A DNA stretch of 64,000 nucleotides from Chania fonticola_B (GTDB lineage: Bacteria > Pseudomonadota > Gammaproteobacteria > Enterobacterales > Enterobacteriaceae), in NCBI RefSeq assembly GCF_048537545.1, contig NZ_CP183218.1; one strand, written 5' to 3'. The first letter of the stretch is position 1; each line of letters opens with the position of its first letter. The notes beneath the pieces are model-generated. The model searched no databases. It had not been told where the DNA came from and was given only the letters and a program-made list of their open reading frames with translations. Below, one piece after another: positions 1 through 9,192 of the stretch. The translations under genes were made by a program, and so were the position numbers.

Positions 1-112
1 AAATGAGGGCCGGATTGTAACAAATACCCGCCAGCGAACTAGTAACATTGCCCTGATATAAGATAGCTTCATAATCCGCCGCCAATTATTAGCAGCGGCC
101 CTAATGATGACT

Positions 113-1000
113 TTATGCGATCTTGTCCGGTTTTTGCCCAACGCAATAGCTCAAGAAACGCTGTAGCGCATTGGAAATGTGTTTTTGCCGATGATGGATC
201 AGATACAACGTGCGCATCAATGGCGGTAGAGGGATGCTCAGTTCCACCAATACACCGCTAGCCAACTGTTCTTCCACTACGCGACGTGACAGGCAACTGA
301 TGCCGATGCCGTGGCGCACCGCGTGTTTGATCGCTTCCGAGTTGCCCAACTCCATCACCAACTGGAAGTTTGGCAGGTGCGCCAACAGCAGATGGTCCAG
401 TACTTCACGAGTGCCAGACCCCCGCTCCCGCAGGATCCAAGGGGCGCTGGCCAGCGTTGCCAGGGTCACCGGTTGCTGTAACAATGGGTTATCCGGCGCG
501 GCAAACACCACCAGTTCATCTTCAAGCCACGGCTGGGTGACCAACTCAGGCATGTGGCACGGCCCTTCGATCAGCCCCAAATCGACACGAAAATCGGCTA
601 CCGCAACAATCACCTCCTGACTATTGCCCACGTTCAGTTCCAACGCTGTAGCAGGAAAATCTTTGCGATAGTGGGCGATCATCTCTGGCAGCATATAGTT
701 GCCGATGGTGCTGCTGGCGGCGATGCGTAACGCGCCGCTGTCATGCAGGAACAGTTGTTCTATTTCCCCAGCCTGCTCCAACAGAGCCAGCGCTTTGGGG
801 TATAGCAAGCGGCCATGTTCGTTGATCACCAGGCGTTTACCCACGCGATCGAACAATAACACCTTCAGTTGCCCTTCCAGATCGGCCAGCGCCGCGCTGA
901 CTGCCGATTGTGATAAAGCCAATACCACTGAGGCCTGAGTGGTGGATCCGCTTTTCAGCACCTCGGTAAAAACTTCCAGTTGGCGCAAAGTGATATGCAT
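113..1000 (-). CDS. yeiE: LysR-family regulator YeiE
   Basis: A 295-aa LysR-type transcription factor. The N-terminal winged HTH (about residues 1-60, opening MHITLRQLEVF) is followed by a co-inducer-binding domain. The reading frame extends 13 codons further upstream, but family members begin at MHITLRQL, so I place the start at 1000. It is divergent from yeiH, the same arrangement as E. coli yeiE-yeiH. YeiE homologues have been linked to sulfite sensing, and control of yeiH is inferred from the divergent layout. Identity is based on synteny plus sequence resemblance. Confidence 0.9.
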   Translation of the reverse strand: MHITLRQLEVFTEVLKSGSTTQASVVLALSQSAVSAALADLEGQLKVLLFDRVGKRLVINEHGRLLYPKALALLEQAGEIEQLFLHDSGALRIAASSTIGNYMLPEMIAHYRKDFPATALELNVGNSQEVIVAVADFRVDLGLIEGPCHMPELVTQPWLEDELVVFAAPDNPLLQQPVTLATLASAPWILRERGSGTREVLDHLLLAHLPNFQLVMELGNSEAIKHAVRHGIGISCLSRRVVEEQLASGVLVELSIPLPPLMRTLYLIHHRQKHISNALQRFLSYCVGQKPDKIA

Positions 1001-1161
1001 AACAGCCTCGACATAAAGAGAATGGTCAGACAAAACCATTAAAATGAAAACACCAAAAATCAGTTACACGGCATTGGTAATGCTTACTGCCCTGCCTTAT
1101 AAGGTTATCACGTTTACAGGATTAGGCTTGGCGGAGTAGTCGACCGTCCAGCCGATCAACC

Positions 1162-1177
1162 ACTTATTCCGATAAGT
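1162..1177. promoter_or_regulatory. Inverted repeat, possible YeiE operator
   Basis: ACTTAT-TCCG-ATAAGT is a perfect 6-bp inverted repeat about 85 bp before yeiH in the 258-bp yeiE/yeiH divergent gap. It is followed by an AT-rich stretch (TTATAAATATATAA). Its position suits a LysR-type operator for autoregulation and yeiH control. No binding evidence exists beyond symmetry and location. Confidence 0.35.
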
Positions 1178-1258
1178 TATAAATATATAATCAATTTCTC
1201 TTTTAGGTCACCTGCTTTTATCATTGCACTCAGGAATTTAGCAGAGGACAGAATAATC

Positions 1259-2338
1259 ATGGCGAGTCACAGCACTCATACCTATCCCGAACAGCGTTTT
1301 CCGCTGTTTGGACTACCACGGTTGATACCAGGCTTACTGCTGACCGGCGCGCTGACCGCGTTTTCGGTCTGGGCGGGCGATGTTCCCTGGGTTGCCGGGT
1401 TGGGATTAGGCGCCCTGACGCTGGCGATCCTGTGCGGCATCCTGGTCGGCAACACTCTTTATCCCTGGTTGCAGCCTAGCTGCCATAGCGGCGTACAGCT
1501 GGCCAAGCAGCGACTGTTACGCCTGGGGATCATTCTTTATGGCTTTCGTTTAACCTTCCAGCAAATTGCCGACGTGGGGGCCAGCGGGATCATTATCGAT
1601 GCCCTGACCCTGAGCAGCACTTTCTTGCTGGCCTGCTGGTTGGGTAAAAAAGTGTTCGGCCTCGACAGCCAAACCACCATGCTGATCGGTGCCGGTAGCA
1701 GCATCTGCGGAGCCGCAGCCGTAATGGCCACCGAGCCGGTGCTGAAGGCAGACTCCAGTAAGGTCGCCGTCGCAGTCTCTACCGTAGTGGTGTTTGGTAC
1801 GCTGGCGATCTTTGCCTATCCGTGGCTGTATCAACTGAATGAGCACTTCCAGTGGCTGCCGTTGACACAGGAAACCTTCGGCATCTACGCCGGCTCGACA
1901 ATCCATGAGGTGGCTCAGGTGGTTGCTGCTGGCCATGCCATCGGCCCAGATGCGGAAAACGCGGCGGTGATCTCCAAGATGATCCGCGTCATGATGTTAG
2001 CCCCGTTCCTGCTGTTGCTGTCTGGCTATATCAGCCGCCGGGCCGGTAACGGCAGCAAGAGTGAAAAATCGGCCATCACCATTCCGTGGTTTGCTGTGCT
2101 GTTTATCGCCGTTGCCGGGCTGAACTCGTTCAACCTGATCCCGGCTACGCTGGTACAGCATCTGATCACCATCGACACCTGGATGCTGGCCATGGCAATG
2201 GCCGCTTTAGGGCTGACCACCCACATTAGCGCGGTACGTCAGGCGGGTGTGAAACCCATTCTGCTGGCAACGCTGCTGTTTGTCTGGCTGATCGTTGGCG
2301 GCGGTGCCATCAACCTGTTGGTGCAGCACCTGTTGTAA
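1259..2338 (+). CDS. yeiH: YeiH/UPF0324 inner-membrane protein
   Basis: A 359-aa multi-pass membrane protein of the UPF0324 family, often labelled putative sulfate exporter. About ten hydrophobic helices span the protein. The family-typical segments GAGSSICGAAAVMAT and STIHEVAQVVAAG are present. It lies between divergent yeiE and nfo exactly as in E. coli. The substrate is not established; a role in sulfite or sulfate handling is inferred from the YeiE link. A GC-rich hairpin follows the stop. Confidence 0.9.
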   Translation: MASHSTHTYPEQRFPLFGLPRLIPGLLLTGALTAFSVWAGDVPWVAGLGLGALTLAILCGILVGNTLYPWLQPSCHSGVQLAKQRLLRLGIILYGFRLTFQQIADVGASGIIIDALTLSSTFLLACWLGKKVFGLDSQTTMLIGAGSSICGAAAVMATEPVLKADSSKVAVAVSTVVVFGTLAIFAYPWLYQLNEHFQWLPLTQETFGIYAGSTIHEVAQVVAAGHAIGPDAENAAVISKMIRVMMLAPFLLLLSGYISRRAGNGSKSEKSAITIPWFAVLFIAVAGLNSFNLIPATLVQHLITIDTWMLAMAMAALGLTTHISAVRQAGVKPILLATLLFVWLIVGGGAINLLVQHLL

Positions 2339-2350
2339 TCCCCCCTCTTC

Positions 2351-2379
2351 AGGCCCGAGCTTTCGGGCCTGCTTGTTTT
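2351..2379 (+). terminator. Rho-independent terminator after yeiH
   Basis: AGGCCCGA-GCTT-TCGGGCCT is a perfect 8-bp stem followed by GCTTGTTTT, 12 bp after the yeiH stop. Confidence 0.75.
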
Positions 2380-2444
2380 ACCCCCACCATTCAATCCTTC
2401 GCTTATCAATGCCATAATGGCAGCGTTAACACAGGAGAATGAAA

Positions 2445-3284
2445 ATGAAGTTTGTCGGTGCACACGTCAGCGCTTCTGGCGGCGTAGATCAGGCCGTGAT
2501 CCGCGCACACGAATTAGAGGCGACCGCATTCGCCCTGTTCACTAAAAATCAGCGTCAATGGAAGGCTGCCCCGCTGCCTGCCGACGTGATAGACAAGTTT
2601 AAAAGTGCCTGCGCACAGTACGGCTACGGCCCAGGGCAAATCCTGCCGCATGACAGCTATCTGATTAACCTTGGCCATCCGGTAACGGAAGCGCTGGAGA
2701 AGTCCCGTGAGGCGTTTCTTGATGAGATGCAACGCTGTGAGCAACTGGGGCTGACGCTGCTGAACTTCCACCCGGGCAGCCACCTGATGCAGATAGATGA
2801 GGATAAGTGCCTGGCAAGGATCGCCGAGTCGATCAACATCGTGCTGGATAAAACCCAGGGCGTCACCGCCGTGATCGAGAATACCGCCGGGCAAGGCAGC
2901 AATCTGGGGTTCAAATTTGAACATCTGGCGGCGATCATCGACGGTGTAGAAGACAAGAGCCGCGTCGGTGTCTGTATTGATACCTGTCATGCCTTCGCCG
3001 CCGGTTACGATCTGCGTACCGAAGAAGATTGCCAGAAGACGTTTAAGGAGCTGGGCGACGTGGTGGGCTTTAATTACCTGCGCGGTATGCATCTTAACGA
3101 TGCCAAGAGCGAGTTTGGCAGCCGCGTTGACCGCCACCACAGCCTGGGTGAAGGCAATATTGGTAAGACCGTGTTCAGCTATATCATGCGCGACGAGCGC
3201 TTCGATAACATCCCGCTGATCCTGGAGACGGTGAACCCGGATATCTGGGCCGAGGAAATTGCCTGGCTGAAGGCGCAGCAGTAA
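2445..3284 (+). CDS. nfo: Endonuclease IV (AP endonuclease)
   Basis: A 279-aa zinc-dependent apurinic/apyrimidinic endonuclease that incises 5' to abasic sites in base-excision repair. The TIM-barrel family motifs are visible: FHPGSHL, CIDTCHAFAAGYD and HLNDAKSEFGSRVDRHH. Two ATGs occur six bases apart (2439 and 2445). AGGAG at 2433-2437 is 7 bp from the second but only 1 bp from the first, and homologues begin MK(Y/F)xGAHVSA, so 2445 is chosen. Nfo is SoxRS-inducible in E. coli; I saw no clear Sox box. It converges on fruA. Confidence 0.96.
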   Translation: MKFVGAHVSASGGVDQAVIRAHELEATAFALFTKNQRQWKAAPLPADVIDKFKSACAQYGYGPGQILPHDSYLINLGHPVTEALEKSREAFLDEMQRCEQLGLTLLNFHPGSHLMQIDEDKCLARIAESINIVLDKTQGVTAVIENTAGQGSNLGFKFEHLAAIIDGVEDKSRVGVCIDTCHAFAAGYDLRTEEDCQKTFKELGDVVGFNYLRGMHLNDAKSEFGSRVDRHHSLGEGNIGKTVFSYIMRDERFDNIPLILETVNPDIWAEEIAWLKAQQ

Positions 3285-3300
3285 TTTTTCTGCAGACATA

Positions 3301-3333
3301 AAAAAGCCGGCATTTTTCAGATGCCGGCTTTTT
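3301..3333. terminator. Bidirectional terminator between nfo and fruA
   Basis: AAAAAGCCGGCAT and ATGCCGGCTTTTT form a 13-bp perfect stem with a 7-base loop. There is an A-run on one side and a T-run on the other, so it can stop transcripts from both convergent genes. Confidence 0.85.
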
Positions 3334-3348
3334 ATTGCGTGGTTGCCG

Positions 3349-5037
3349 TTATGCCACCGTGGCTACCGGCGCTTCAGAACGTTTAAGGACCGCATAGGCC
3401 ACGCCCGCCAGCAGGGTACCCGCCACAATCGCCAGCAGATACGGCAGCACCGGCGAGATAGCACCAGGGATCAACAGCACGAACAGCCCACCGTGTGGTG
3501 CCATCAGTTTTGCACCGAAGGCCATCGACAGTGCACCTGTCAGGGCTCCACCTGCGATACAGCACGGCAGAACGCGCATTGGGTCACGGGCAGCAAACGG
3601 AATTGCCCCTTCAGTGATAAAACACAGGCCCAACACCAACGCGGCCTTGCCCCCTTCCTGCTCGGACTTCTCGAACTTGCGACGAGCCAGAATGGTCGCC
3701 AGCCCCATCGCCAGCGGTGGCACCATACCTGCCGCCATAATCGCTGCCATAGGTGCGTAGACCGAAGAACTCAACAGCGCTACACCAAAGGCATAGGCCG
3801 CCTTGTTAACCGGACCACCCATATCGGTACACATCATTGCACCGAGGATTGCGCCCAGCAGTACCGCGTTGGCGGTGCCCAGCGATTGCAACCAGTTGGT
3901 CAGGCCAACCATGATTTTGGCAACGGGTGTGCCCACTACGTAAATCATGATCAAACCGGTGATCAGGCTGGCAACCAGTGGAATAATCAGGATCGGCTTG
4001 AGCGCTTCCATACTCGGTGGCAAACGCAACTTACCGCTGATGGCCTTGGCCACGTAACCCGCCAGGAAACCGGCAATGATACCGCCAAGGAAACCCGCAC
4101 CGGTGCTAACTGCCAACATACCGCCGATCAGGCCCGGCGTCAGGCCAGGACGATCCGCAATGGAGAACGCGATGTAGCCCGCCAGAACCGGCACCATCAG
4201 CGCAAAGGCCGAACCACCACCGATCTGCATCAGCGCCGCAGCCAGCGTCCCTTTGACTTCAAACGCCTTGATACCAAACACGAACGACAGCGCAATACAC
4301 AGACCGCCCGCCACCACCATCGGCAGCATGTAAGACACGCCGGTCAGCAGGTGGCGATAAGGCCCTGCGCTCTCTTTCTTCTTGCCTGAGCTCGCGGTGC
4401 TGCCACTTTTTTGCGGTTGGAAAATCTCGGCTTCTACCTGTGCCTTATCCAGCTCCTGCGCGGTTTTCTTCAACGCCAAACCGGTCGAGGTGCGGTACAT
4501 CGGCTTTCCGGCAAACTTGTCCAGATCCACTTCGATATCTGCCGCGACAATCACCAGATCGGCCGCCGCCACTTCTTCTGGGGTGATCGCATTCCCGGCA
4601 CCGACGGAACCGCGGGTTTCAACCTTCACCCACCAGCCACGTTTCTTGGCTTCGCTCTCGATGGCTTCGGCCGCCATAAAGGTATGCGCAACGCCGGTCG
4701 GGCAAGCGGTAACGGCAACAATGCGTTTCGGACCGGCGGATTTTGCCGGTGCTACCGTCTGGGCCGGAGCCTGATACGGTTTGGCTTGCGCCTGTGCCGT
4801 GGCCAGGAAGGCTTCTGGTTCACGCACCGCGTGTTCCACATCACCGATATAAACCTGTTTGCCGTTCAGCTCAGCGTCAGCAGGTGCAGCAACACCCGCT
4901 ACCACCACCAGTTCAGCCTCATTGGCCGTATTAACCAGCGTCAGGCCGGTTTTGGCCGCAGCGGCCTCAAGCATGCGTTTCGCCAGGTGGCTACGAGCCT
5001 GCCCGAGCGAACTGTCTATCATCAGCAGCGTTTTCAT
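3349..5037 (-). CDS. fruA: PTS fructose transporter subunit EIIBC
   Basis: A 562-aa inner-membrane fructose permease that imports fructose as fructose 1-phosphate. It has an N-terminal IIB' duplication (about 1-100), an active IIB domain with phospho-acceptor Cys112 in TACPTGVAHTFMAAEA, and a C-terminal IIC domain of many helices (about 225-555). Length matches E. coli FruA (563). It is the last gene of fruBKA, 14 bp after fruK. Phosphate is passed from the HPr-like domain of FruB. Confidence 0.96.
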   Translation of the reverse strand: MKTLLMIDSSLGQARSHLAKRMLEAAAAKTGLTLVNTANEAELVVVAGVAAPADAELNGKQVYIGDVEHAVREPEAFLATAQAQAKPYQAPAQTVAPAKSAGPKRIVAVTACPTGVAHTFMAAEAIESEAKKRGWWVKVETRGSVGAGNAITPEEVAAADLVIVAADIEVDLDKFAGKPMYRTSTGLALKKTAQELDKAQVEAEIFQPQKSGSTASSGKKKESAGPYRHLLTGVSYMLPMVVAGGLCIALSFVFGIKAFEVKGTLAAALMQIGGGSAFALMVPVLAGYIAFSIADRPGLTPGLIGGMLAVSTGAGFLGGIIAGFLAGYVAKAISGKLRLPPSMEALKPILIIPLVASLITGLIMIYVVGTPVAKIMVGLTNWLQSLGTANAVLLGAILGAMMCTDMGGPVNKAAYAFGVALLSSSVYAPMAAIMAAGMVPPLAMGLATILARRKFEKSEQEGGKAALVLGLCFITEGAIPFAARDPMRVLPCCIAGGALTGALSMAFGAKLMAPHGGLFVLLIPGAISPVLPYLLAIVAGTLLAGVAYAVLKRSEAPVATVA

Positions 5038-5051
5038 TCTGACTCCTGCGA

Positions 5052-5990
5052 TTAATTAAAGGGTTTCAGATCGACGCGCGCCATCATCGCGGCCAACTGC
5101 GGGCGATCGGTGATACCAACGTTGCTCTGGCTCACTGCCAGGGCAGCCACGGCAGTGGCCAAGCGCAAGGTATGCTCGCTGGATTCACGCATCAGCAGGC
5201 CGTAAATCAGGCCGCCGACCATGGAATCACCAGCCCCCACGGTGCTGACCACCTCACAGGCTGGCGGTTTGGCGATCCAGGCGCCGGAGGCGTTAACCCA
5301 CAGCGCGCCTTCAGCACCCAGTGAGATCACCACGTGGGCAATGCCCTGTTCACGCAGGGCGTGAGCGGCTTCCACTACATCTTCCAACTTCGGCAGGGGT
5401 TTGCCTGCCCAGATTTCCAGTTCACGACGGTTAGGTTTTACCAACCACGGCGAGGCTTTCAGCCCAGCCACCAGCGCTTCACGGCTGCTGTCAAAAATGA
5501 TGCACGGACACTGCGCACGCAGACGGGTCATCCACTCGGTGAAGGCTTCCGGAGCAACCCCGGCAGGCAAGCTACCGCTGACCGCTACCATGTCGAACTG
5601 GCCCAGCCAGCTCAGGGAGTCCACCACAAAGCGTTCCCAATCCTGCGGCGTCACTTCAAAACCGGAGAAGTTGAAATCGGTCACTTCACCGTCTTTTTCC
5701 GTCAGCTTAACGTTGATACGTGTACGCCCAGGGACCACCTGGAAACGGTTGGCAATGCCCAAATCGCTGAACAGCAGTTGGAAACCATCCTGGTTATCTT
5801 TACCAAGGAAACCGCCAACGGTGACGTCGATACCCAAGTCTTTCAGTACCTTGGCAACGTTGATCCCTTTACCTGCCGCATGGAGACCGGCGGTTCTTAC
5901 CAGGTTAACCTCACCCCGTTCGATCTCCGGGCAAAAGCCCACCAGATCGTAAGCCGGATTCAGGGTTATGGTGGCTACTCTTCTGCTCAT
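5052..5990 (-). CDS. fruK: 1-phosphofructokinase
   Basis: A 312-aa PfkB-family sugar kinase that phosphorylates fructose 1-phosphate to fructose 1,6-bisphosphate in the cytoplasm. It shows the N-terminal GKGINVAKVLKDLG signature and the C-terminal VGAGDSMVGG ATP/anion-hole motif with catalytic Asp. Its start overlaps the fruB stop by 4 bp (ATGA), indicating translational coupling in fruBKA. Fructose 1-phosphate is also the inducer that releases Cra. Confidence 0.96.
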   Translation of the reverse strand: MSRRVATITLNPAYDLVGFCPEIERGEVNLVRTAGLHAAGKGINVAKVLKDLGIDVTVGGFLGKDNQDGFQLLFSDLGIANRFQVVPGRTRINVKLTEKDGEVTDFNFSGFEVTPQDWERFVVDSLSWLGQFDMVAVSGSLPAGVAPEAFTEWMTRLRAQCPCIIFDSSREALVAGLKASPWLVKPNRRELEIWAGKPLPKLEDVVEAAHALREQGIAHVVISLGAEGALWVNASGAWIAKPPACEVVSTVGAGDSMVGGLIYGLLMRESSEHTLRLATAVAALAVSQSNVGITDRPQLAAMMARVDLKPFN

Positions 5991-7120
5991 GCTGCACCCT
6001 CGCCAAGACCTTCACTGATGGCTTCGCCGATGGCTTTCAGCGCTGCTTCAGCATCGTCACCACTGGCGGTAAAGCGCAGGTGATGACCTTTTTTCACTCC
6101 CAGTGCCACAACCTTCATCAGGCTGCGGCCGTTAGCCGGTTTACCGCTGCCGTCGAGATTGGTAACGGTAATTTCACTGGAGAACTGTTTGATTACGTTG
6201 ACCAGCGCAGTGCCTGGGCGGGCATGCAGGCCATGCTCGTTGCGCACCACGTATTCCGCACTCAGAACCGCGCTCTCTTCAGCAACTTCGCTGGTCAGTA
6301 ACGCCAGCACGCCCACCGCATCGGCGTTCAGCAAGCGTTCAGCTTTTTGGTTCACTAACAGATCGCTTAAATAGTTCAGCACCGTCAGCGGCTGTTGATC
6401 GGCGACGGCGACGGTCAGCAACAGCGCGACCTTTTCGCCCTCTTCATCAAACGCCTGTGCCGGGCGGCTGACGGTAGCGGCGCTGGTCAGGTTGCCTTCA
6501 GTGCTGTCACTCAACCAGATCCCCTGCCCCAGATTCAGCGGCTTGCGGGTGATCACATCGCTGACAAACTGGGCGTTAACCGCACCGATTTTTTGCAGAC
6601 GGCCCGCGTTCAACGCTTGCAGCGTCATCAGCGAATCAGCGGCCACATCAAGAGCAATCAATGAGGCATCAAACTTGAATTCAGCCGCCAGTTTCTCGCC
6701 CATCAGCAAACTGCGCAGTTCTTCAGCTGAAGTCGTTTTTGCCAGCTGTTCGGCGACGCTGTCATCACTGAGCACATGCGTGAGCTGACGCAGTAGCGCC
6801 AGGTGTTCATCGGAACGCGCGGCAATACCGATCACCACATAGGCCGTCTGGCCTTCGCCCCACTCGATACCCTGTGGAAACTGGAATACCTGAACACCGG
6901 TGTTCAGCACCAGATCGCGGGTATCTGTAGTGCCATGTGGAATGGCGATGCCGTTGCCCAGATAAGTCGAGGTTTGCAGCTCGCGCTGCAGCATGCCGTC
7001 AACATAGGCGGCGCTGACGCATCCGGCAGAGGTAAGCGCTGCCGCTACCTGCCGGATGGCTTCCTGTTTGCCGCTAGCGGCAGCTCCCAGGTGAATATCT
7101 TGCTGTGACAACTGGAACAT
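5987..7120 (-). CDS. fruB: Fused PTS EIIA-HPr protein (diphosphoryl transfer protein)
   Basis: A 377-aa fusion carrying phosphate from enzyme I to FruA. The N-terminal fructose EIIA domain has His62 in IAIPHGTTDTRD. A central linker domain is followed by a C-terminal HPr domain with the active-site segment EHGLHARPG (His near 300). Length is close to E. coli FruB (376). It is the first gene of fruBKA. Two Cra-type operators lie just upstream, so fructose induction through Cra is expected. Confidence 0.96.
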   Translation of the reverse strand: MFQLSQQDIHLGAAASGKQEAIRQVAAALTSAGCVSAAYVDGMLQRELQTSTYLGNGIAIPHGTTDTRDLVLNTGVQVFQFPQGIEWGEGQTAYVVIGIAARSDEHLALLRQLTHVLSDDSVAEQLAKTTSAEELRSLLMGEKLAAEFKFDASLIALDVAADSLMTLQALNAGRLQKIGAVNAQFVSDVITRKPLNLGQGIWLSDSTEGNLTSAATVSRPAQAFDEEGEKVALLLTVAVADQQPLTVLNYLSDLLVNQKAERLLNADAVGVLALLTSEVAEESAVLSAEYVVRNEHGLHARPGTALVNVIKQFSSEITVTNLDGSGKPANGRSLMKVVALGVKKGHHLRFTASGDDAEAALKAIGEAISEGLGEGAA

Positions 7121-7141
7121 GGTTCTCCTCTCCTGCTGAAT

Positions 7142-7153
7142 TGAATCGTTTCA
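7142..7153. promoter_or_regulatory. Cra (FruR) operator, proximal
   Basis: TGAATCGTTTCA matches the Cra consensus and lies 22 bp before the fruB start codon. Together with the second site it reproduces the two-operator arrangement known for E. coli fruBKA. Confidence 0.8.
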
Positions 7154-7208
7154 GCCAAGTTAAGAAAAAGGAGCGTTACCCATCGCCTAACCAGGCCATC
7201 GATGACGC

Positions 7209-7220
7209 TGAAACGTTTCA
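7209..7220. promoter_or_regulatory. Cra (FruR) operator, distal
   Basis: TGAAACGTTTCA is a perfect 12-bp palindrome of the Cra type. It sits 67 bp from the first site and between fruB and the divergent Nudix gene, so it could affect either promoter. Confidence 0.8.
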
Positions 7221-7371
7221 ATGAGTGTGTGAGCAGCTATCACCGAAAGCAAGTTTTCTCGATCTCCGCGTGATAGTTTTTTGACCTTACGCACACTTTT
7301 CTGGCTAAAACCCCCTTCCACGGGGGAAAATGGCATACTGTGCTGAAACAGTGCTGAAGGAAGATAACAAC

Positions 7372-7791
7372 ATGGTTGCCACCGGTATCGGGGTCATAAT
7401 CGTTAACGCTCAAGGGCAAATCCTGCTGGGGAAACGCTGCAGCACCCATGCCCCTTTTTGGTCGATCCCTGGGGGGCATCTGGACGCGGGGGAAACCTTT
7501 GAACAGTGCGCCCAACGCGAAATTGCAGAAGAGACCGGGTTGCAGATAGCTCCGCCAACCTTTATTGGCGTCAGCAATAATCTGCAAACCTGGCGTGCAG
7601 AGGGAAAACACACGGTGTCGATCTGTATGCTGGTTCAGCATCCAGGAGGAGAAGCCGAGCTGAAAGAGCCGGAAAAATGTGCCGAATGGCGCTGGTGTTC
7701 CCCGCACGACCTGCCGGAGCCCCATTTTGAAGCAAGCAGAACGGCGATCCACCTATGGTTGAGCCAACAGGTATATCTGCCGATATTGTGA
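7372..7791 (+). CDS. Nudix hydrolase
   Basis: A 139-aa single-domain Nudix enzyme. The box GX5EX7REUXEEXGU is complete: GGHLDAGE followed by REIAEETGLQ. Such proteins hydrolyse nucleoside diphosphates linked to another moiety; the substrate cannot be read from sequence. The frame opens at 7330, but AAGGA at 7357-7361 points to ATG 7372, where the fold begins (MVATGIGVII). It is divergent from fruB and has no E. coli counterpart at this site, so it is a lineage addition or a loss in E. coli. Confidence 0.85.
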   Translation: MVATGIGVIIVNAQGQILLGKRCSTHAPFWSIPGGHLDAGETFEQCAQREIAEETGLQIAPPTFIGVSNNLQTWRAEGKHTVSICMLVQHPGGEAELKEPEKCAEWRWCSPHDLPEPHFEASRTAIHLWLSQQVYLPIL

Positions 7792-7893
7792 CGTTATTCC
7801 CTTCAATTTATCCTCAGCTCATCTCAAGCAGATCCCTATATAACCCAGAATATAACGCTACTTTATTGCTCAATCACTCTACTTTTCGCTGTA

Positions 7894-7996
7894 AATACCC
7901 CTAAGGTATTAGGTTTCTTTTGCGAAAATACCTATACTAATTCAGGTGTTTTTGACCTGGTGTCGAAACCTTTTTGGCAAGTTTTTCCTTGGTATT
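7894..7996. promoter_or_regulatory. AATACC/GGTATT hexamer cluster upstream of torY-like gene
   Basis: AATACC (7894-7899) and GGTATT (7905-7910) form an inverted repeat with a 5-base spacer. AATACC recurs at 7927-7932, abutting TATACT (7933-7938), a possible -10 box. GGTATT recurs at 7991-7996, close to the start at 8020. This could be an operator set for the respiratory operon. No canonical TorR or Fnr box was recognised. Confidence 0.35.
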
Positions 7997-8019
7997 TCAT
8001 AACTATAAGTGGGTTCAAT

Positions 8020-9180
8020 ATGAGCAAAAAACAAGCTGGCTTTGAAAAGCGACGCCGGTGGGGATGGCTATGGATTTTAGTGATCGGGATTATTCTCGGT
8101 GCCGCACTGCTGGCGGGGACCGCAACGGTCTTCCATAAAACCAGCGATACCGCCTTCTGTGTCTCCTGCCACACCATGCAACAACCTCTGGCCGAATATC
8201 AAGGCAGTGTCCACTTCCAGAACGCCAAGGGGATCCGCGCGGAATGTGCCGATTGCCACGTCCCTCATGAGCCACTCGATTACCTGTGGACCAAGATCCG
8301 TGCGGTGAAAGACATTTACGGCGAAATGACCGGCAAAATCGACACCCCGGAAAAATACGAAGCCCATAAGCTGGCCATGGCACAATCGGTCTGGAAGACG
8401 TTGAAAGAAAACGATTCAGCCACTTGCCGTTCTTGCCATAGCTTCGATGCCATGGATATCACCGCCCAGCGTCCTGAAGCCCGTGTTCAGCATCCGGTGG
8501 CCATCAAGCAAGGTGAAACCTGTATCGACTGCCATAAGGGCGTAGCGCATATCCTGCCGGATATGAGCGGTGCCGCACAGGCCGGTGCTGCCGAACTGGC
8601 AAAAGCCGCGGCGGAAACCTCACCAACAGCAACCACGCTGTTTACCATCGCTACCGAACCGTTCTTCCTGAAAGCCGACGATACGCATAATGCCGGTAAC
8701 CTGATGCCTTCAACCGAAGTTCACGTCGTGAAACAGCAAGGTGACAAGGTGCTGGTAGACGTTAGCGGCTGGCAACAGGATGGCGTCAGTGAAGTCTTCT
8801 ACGCAGCACAAGGTAAACGTATCCTCAGCGTTCTGCTGGGCGAAGACGCGCGTAAACTGCTGAAAACCGGCAGCACCATGACCGATGCCGAAACCGGCCT
8901 GGTCTGGCATCAGGTGTCTCTGCAGGTCTGGTTGCCACGTAAGCAACTGATCGACGATCAGCAGAAAATCTGGCGTTACACCGCCGATATGATGTCCGCC
9001 AACTGTACCGGCTGCCACGGCCTGACCGCCCTTGATCGCTTCAACGCCAACCAGTGGATCGGCGTGATTAAAGGTATGGCTCCTCGCACCTCGCTGTCGC
9101 AAGAACAACTGCGCGTTCTGACGCAGTACGTTCAGAAACATGCCAGCGATATGCAACCTGCCACACCGGCCAAAAGTTAA
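8020..9180 (+). CDS. torY: Pentaheme c-type cytochrome, TorY/TorC family
   Basis: A 386-aa NapC/NirT-type quinol dehydrogenase that passes electrons from the quinol pool to a periplasmic reductase. A basic cytoplasmic start is followed by one transmembrane anchor (about 14-38). Five CXXCH heme sites lie at residues 47-51, 76-80, 136-140, 168-172 and 329-333. Four N-terminal hemes plus one C-terminal heme define TorC/TorY. The segment KTSDTAFCVSCH resembles TorY most. The frame extends to 7960, but ATG 8020 matches homologues. The partner reductase begins 12 bp later. Confidence 0.88.
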   Translation: MSKKQAGFEKRRRWGWLWILVIGIILGAALLAGTATVFHKTSDTAFCVSCHTMQQPLAEYQGSVHFQNAKGIRAECADCHVPHEPLDYLWTKIRAVKDIYGEMTGKIDTPEKYEAHKLAMAQSVWKTLKENDSATCRSCHSFDAMDITAQRPEARVQHPVAIKQGETCIDCHKGVAHILPDMSGAAQAGAAELAKAAAETSPTATTLFTIATEPFFLKADDTHNAGNLMPSTEVHVVKQQGDKVLVDVSGWQQDGVSEVFYAAQGKRILSVLLGEDARKLLKTGSTMTDAETGLVWHQVSLQVWLPRKQLIDDQQKIWRYTADMMSANCTGCHGLTALDRFNANQWIGVIKGMAPRTSLSQEQLRVLTQYVQKHASDMQPATPAKS

Positions 9181-9192
9181 GGGAGAAGCGAA

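Noticed and set aside
2514..3299. 261-codon minus-strand frame
   Set aside because: Antisense to nfo, whose catalytic motifs are complete. No ribosome site or family resemblance.
3343..4389. 348-codon plus-strand frame
   Set aside because: It lies entirely antisense to fruA, which has intact PTS motifs. The product is rich in His, Arg and Gln, typical of a shadow of a GC-rich gene.
5334..6083. 249-codon plus-strand frame
   Set aside because: Antisense to fruK and the end of fruB, both certain.
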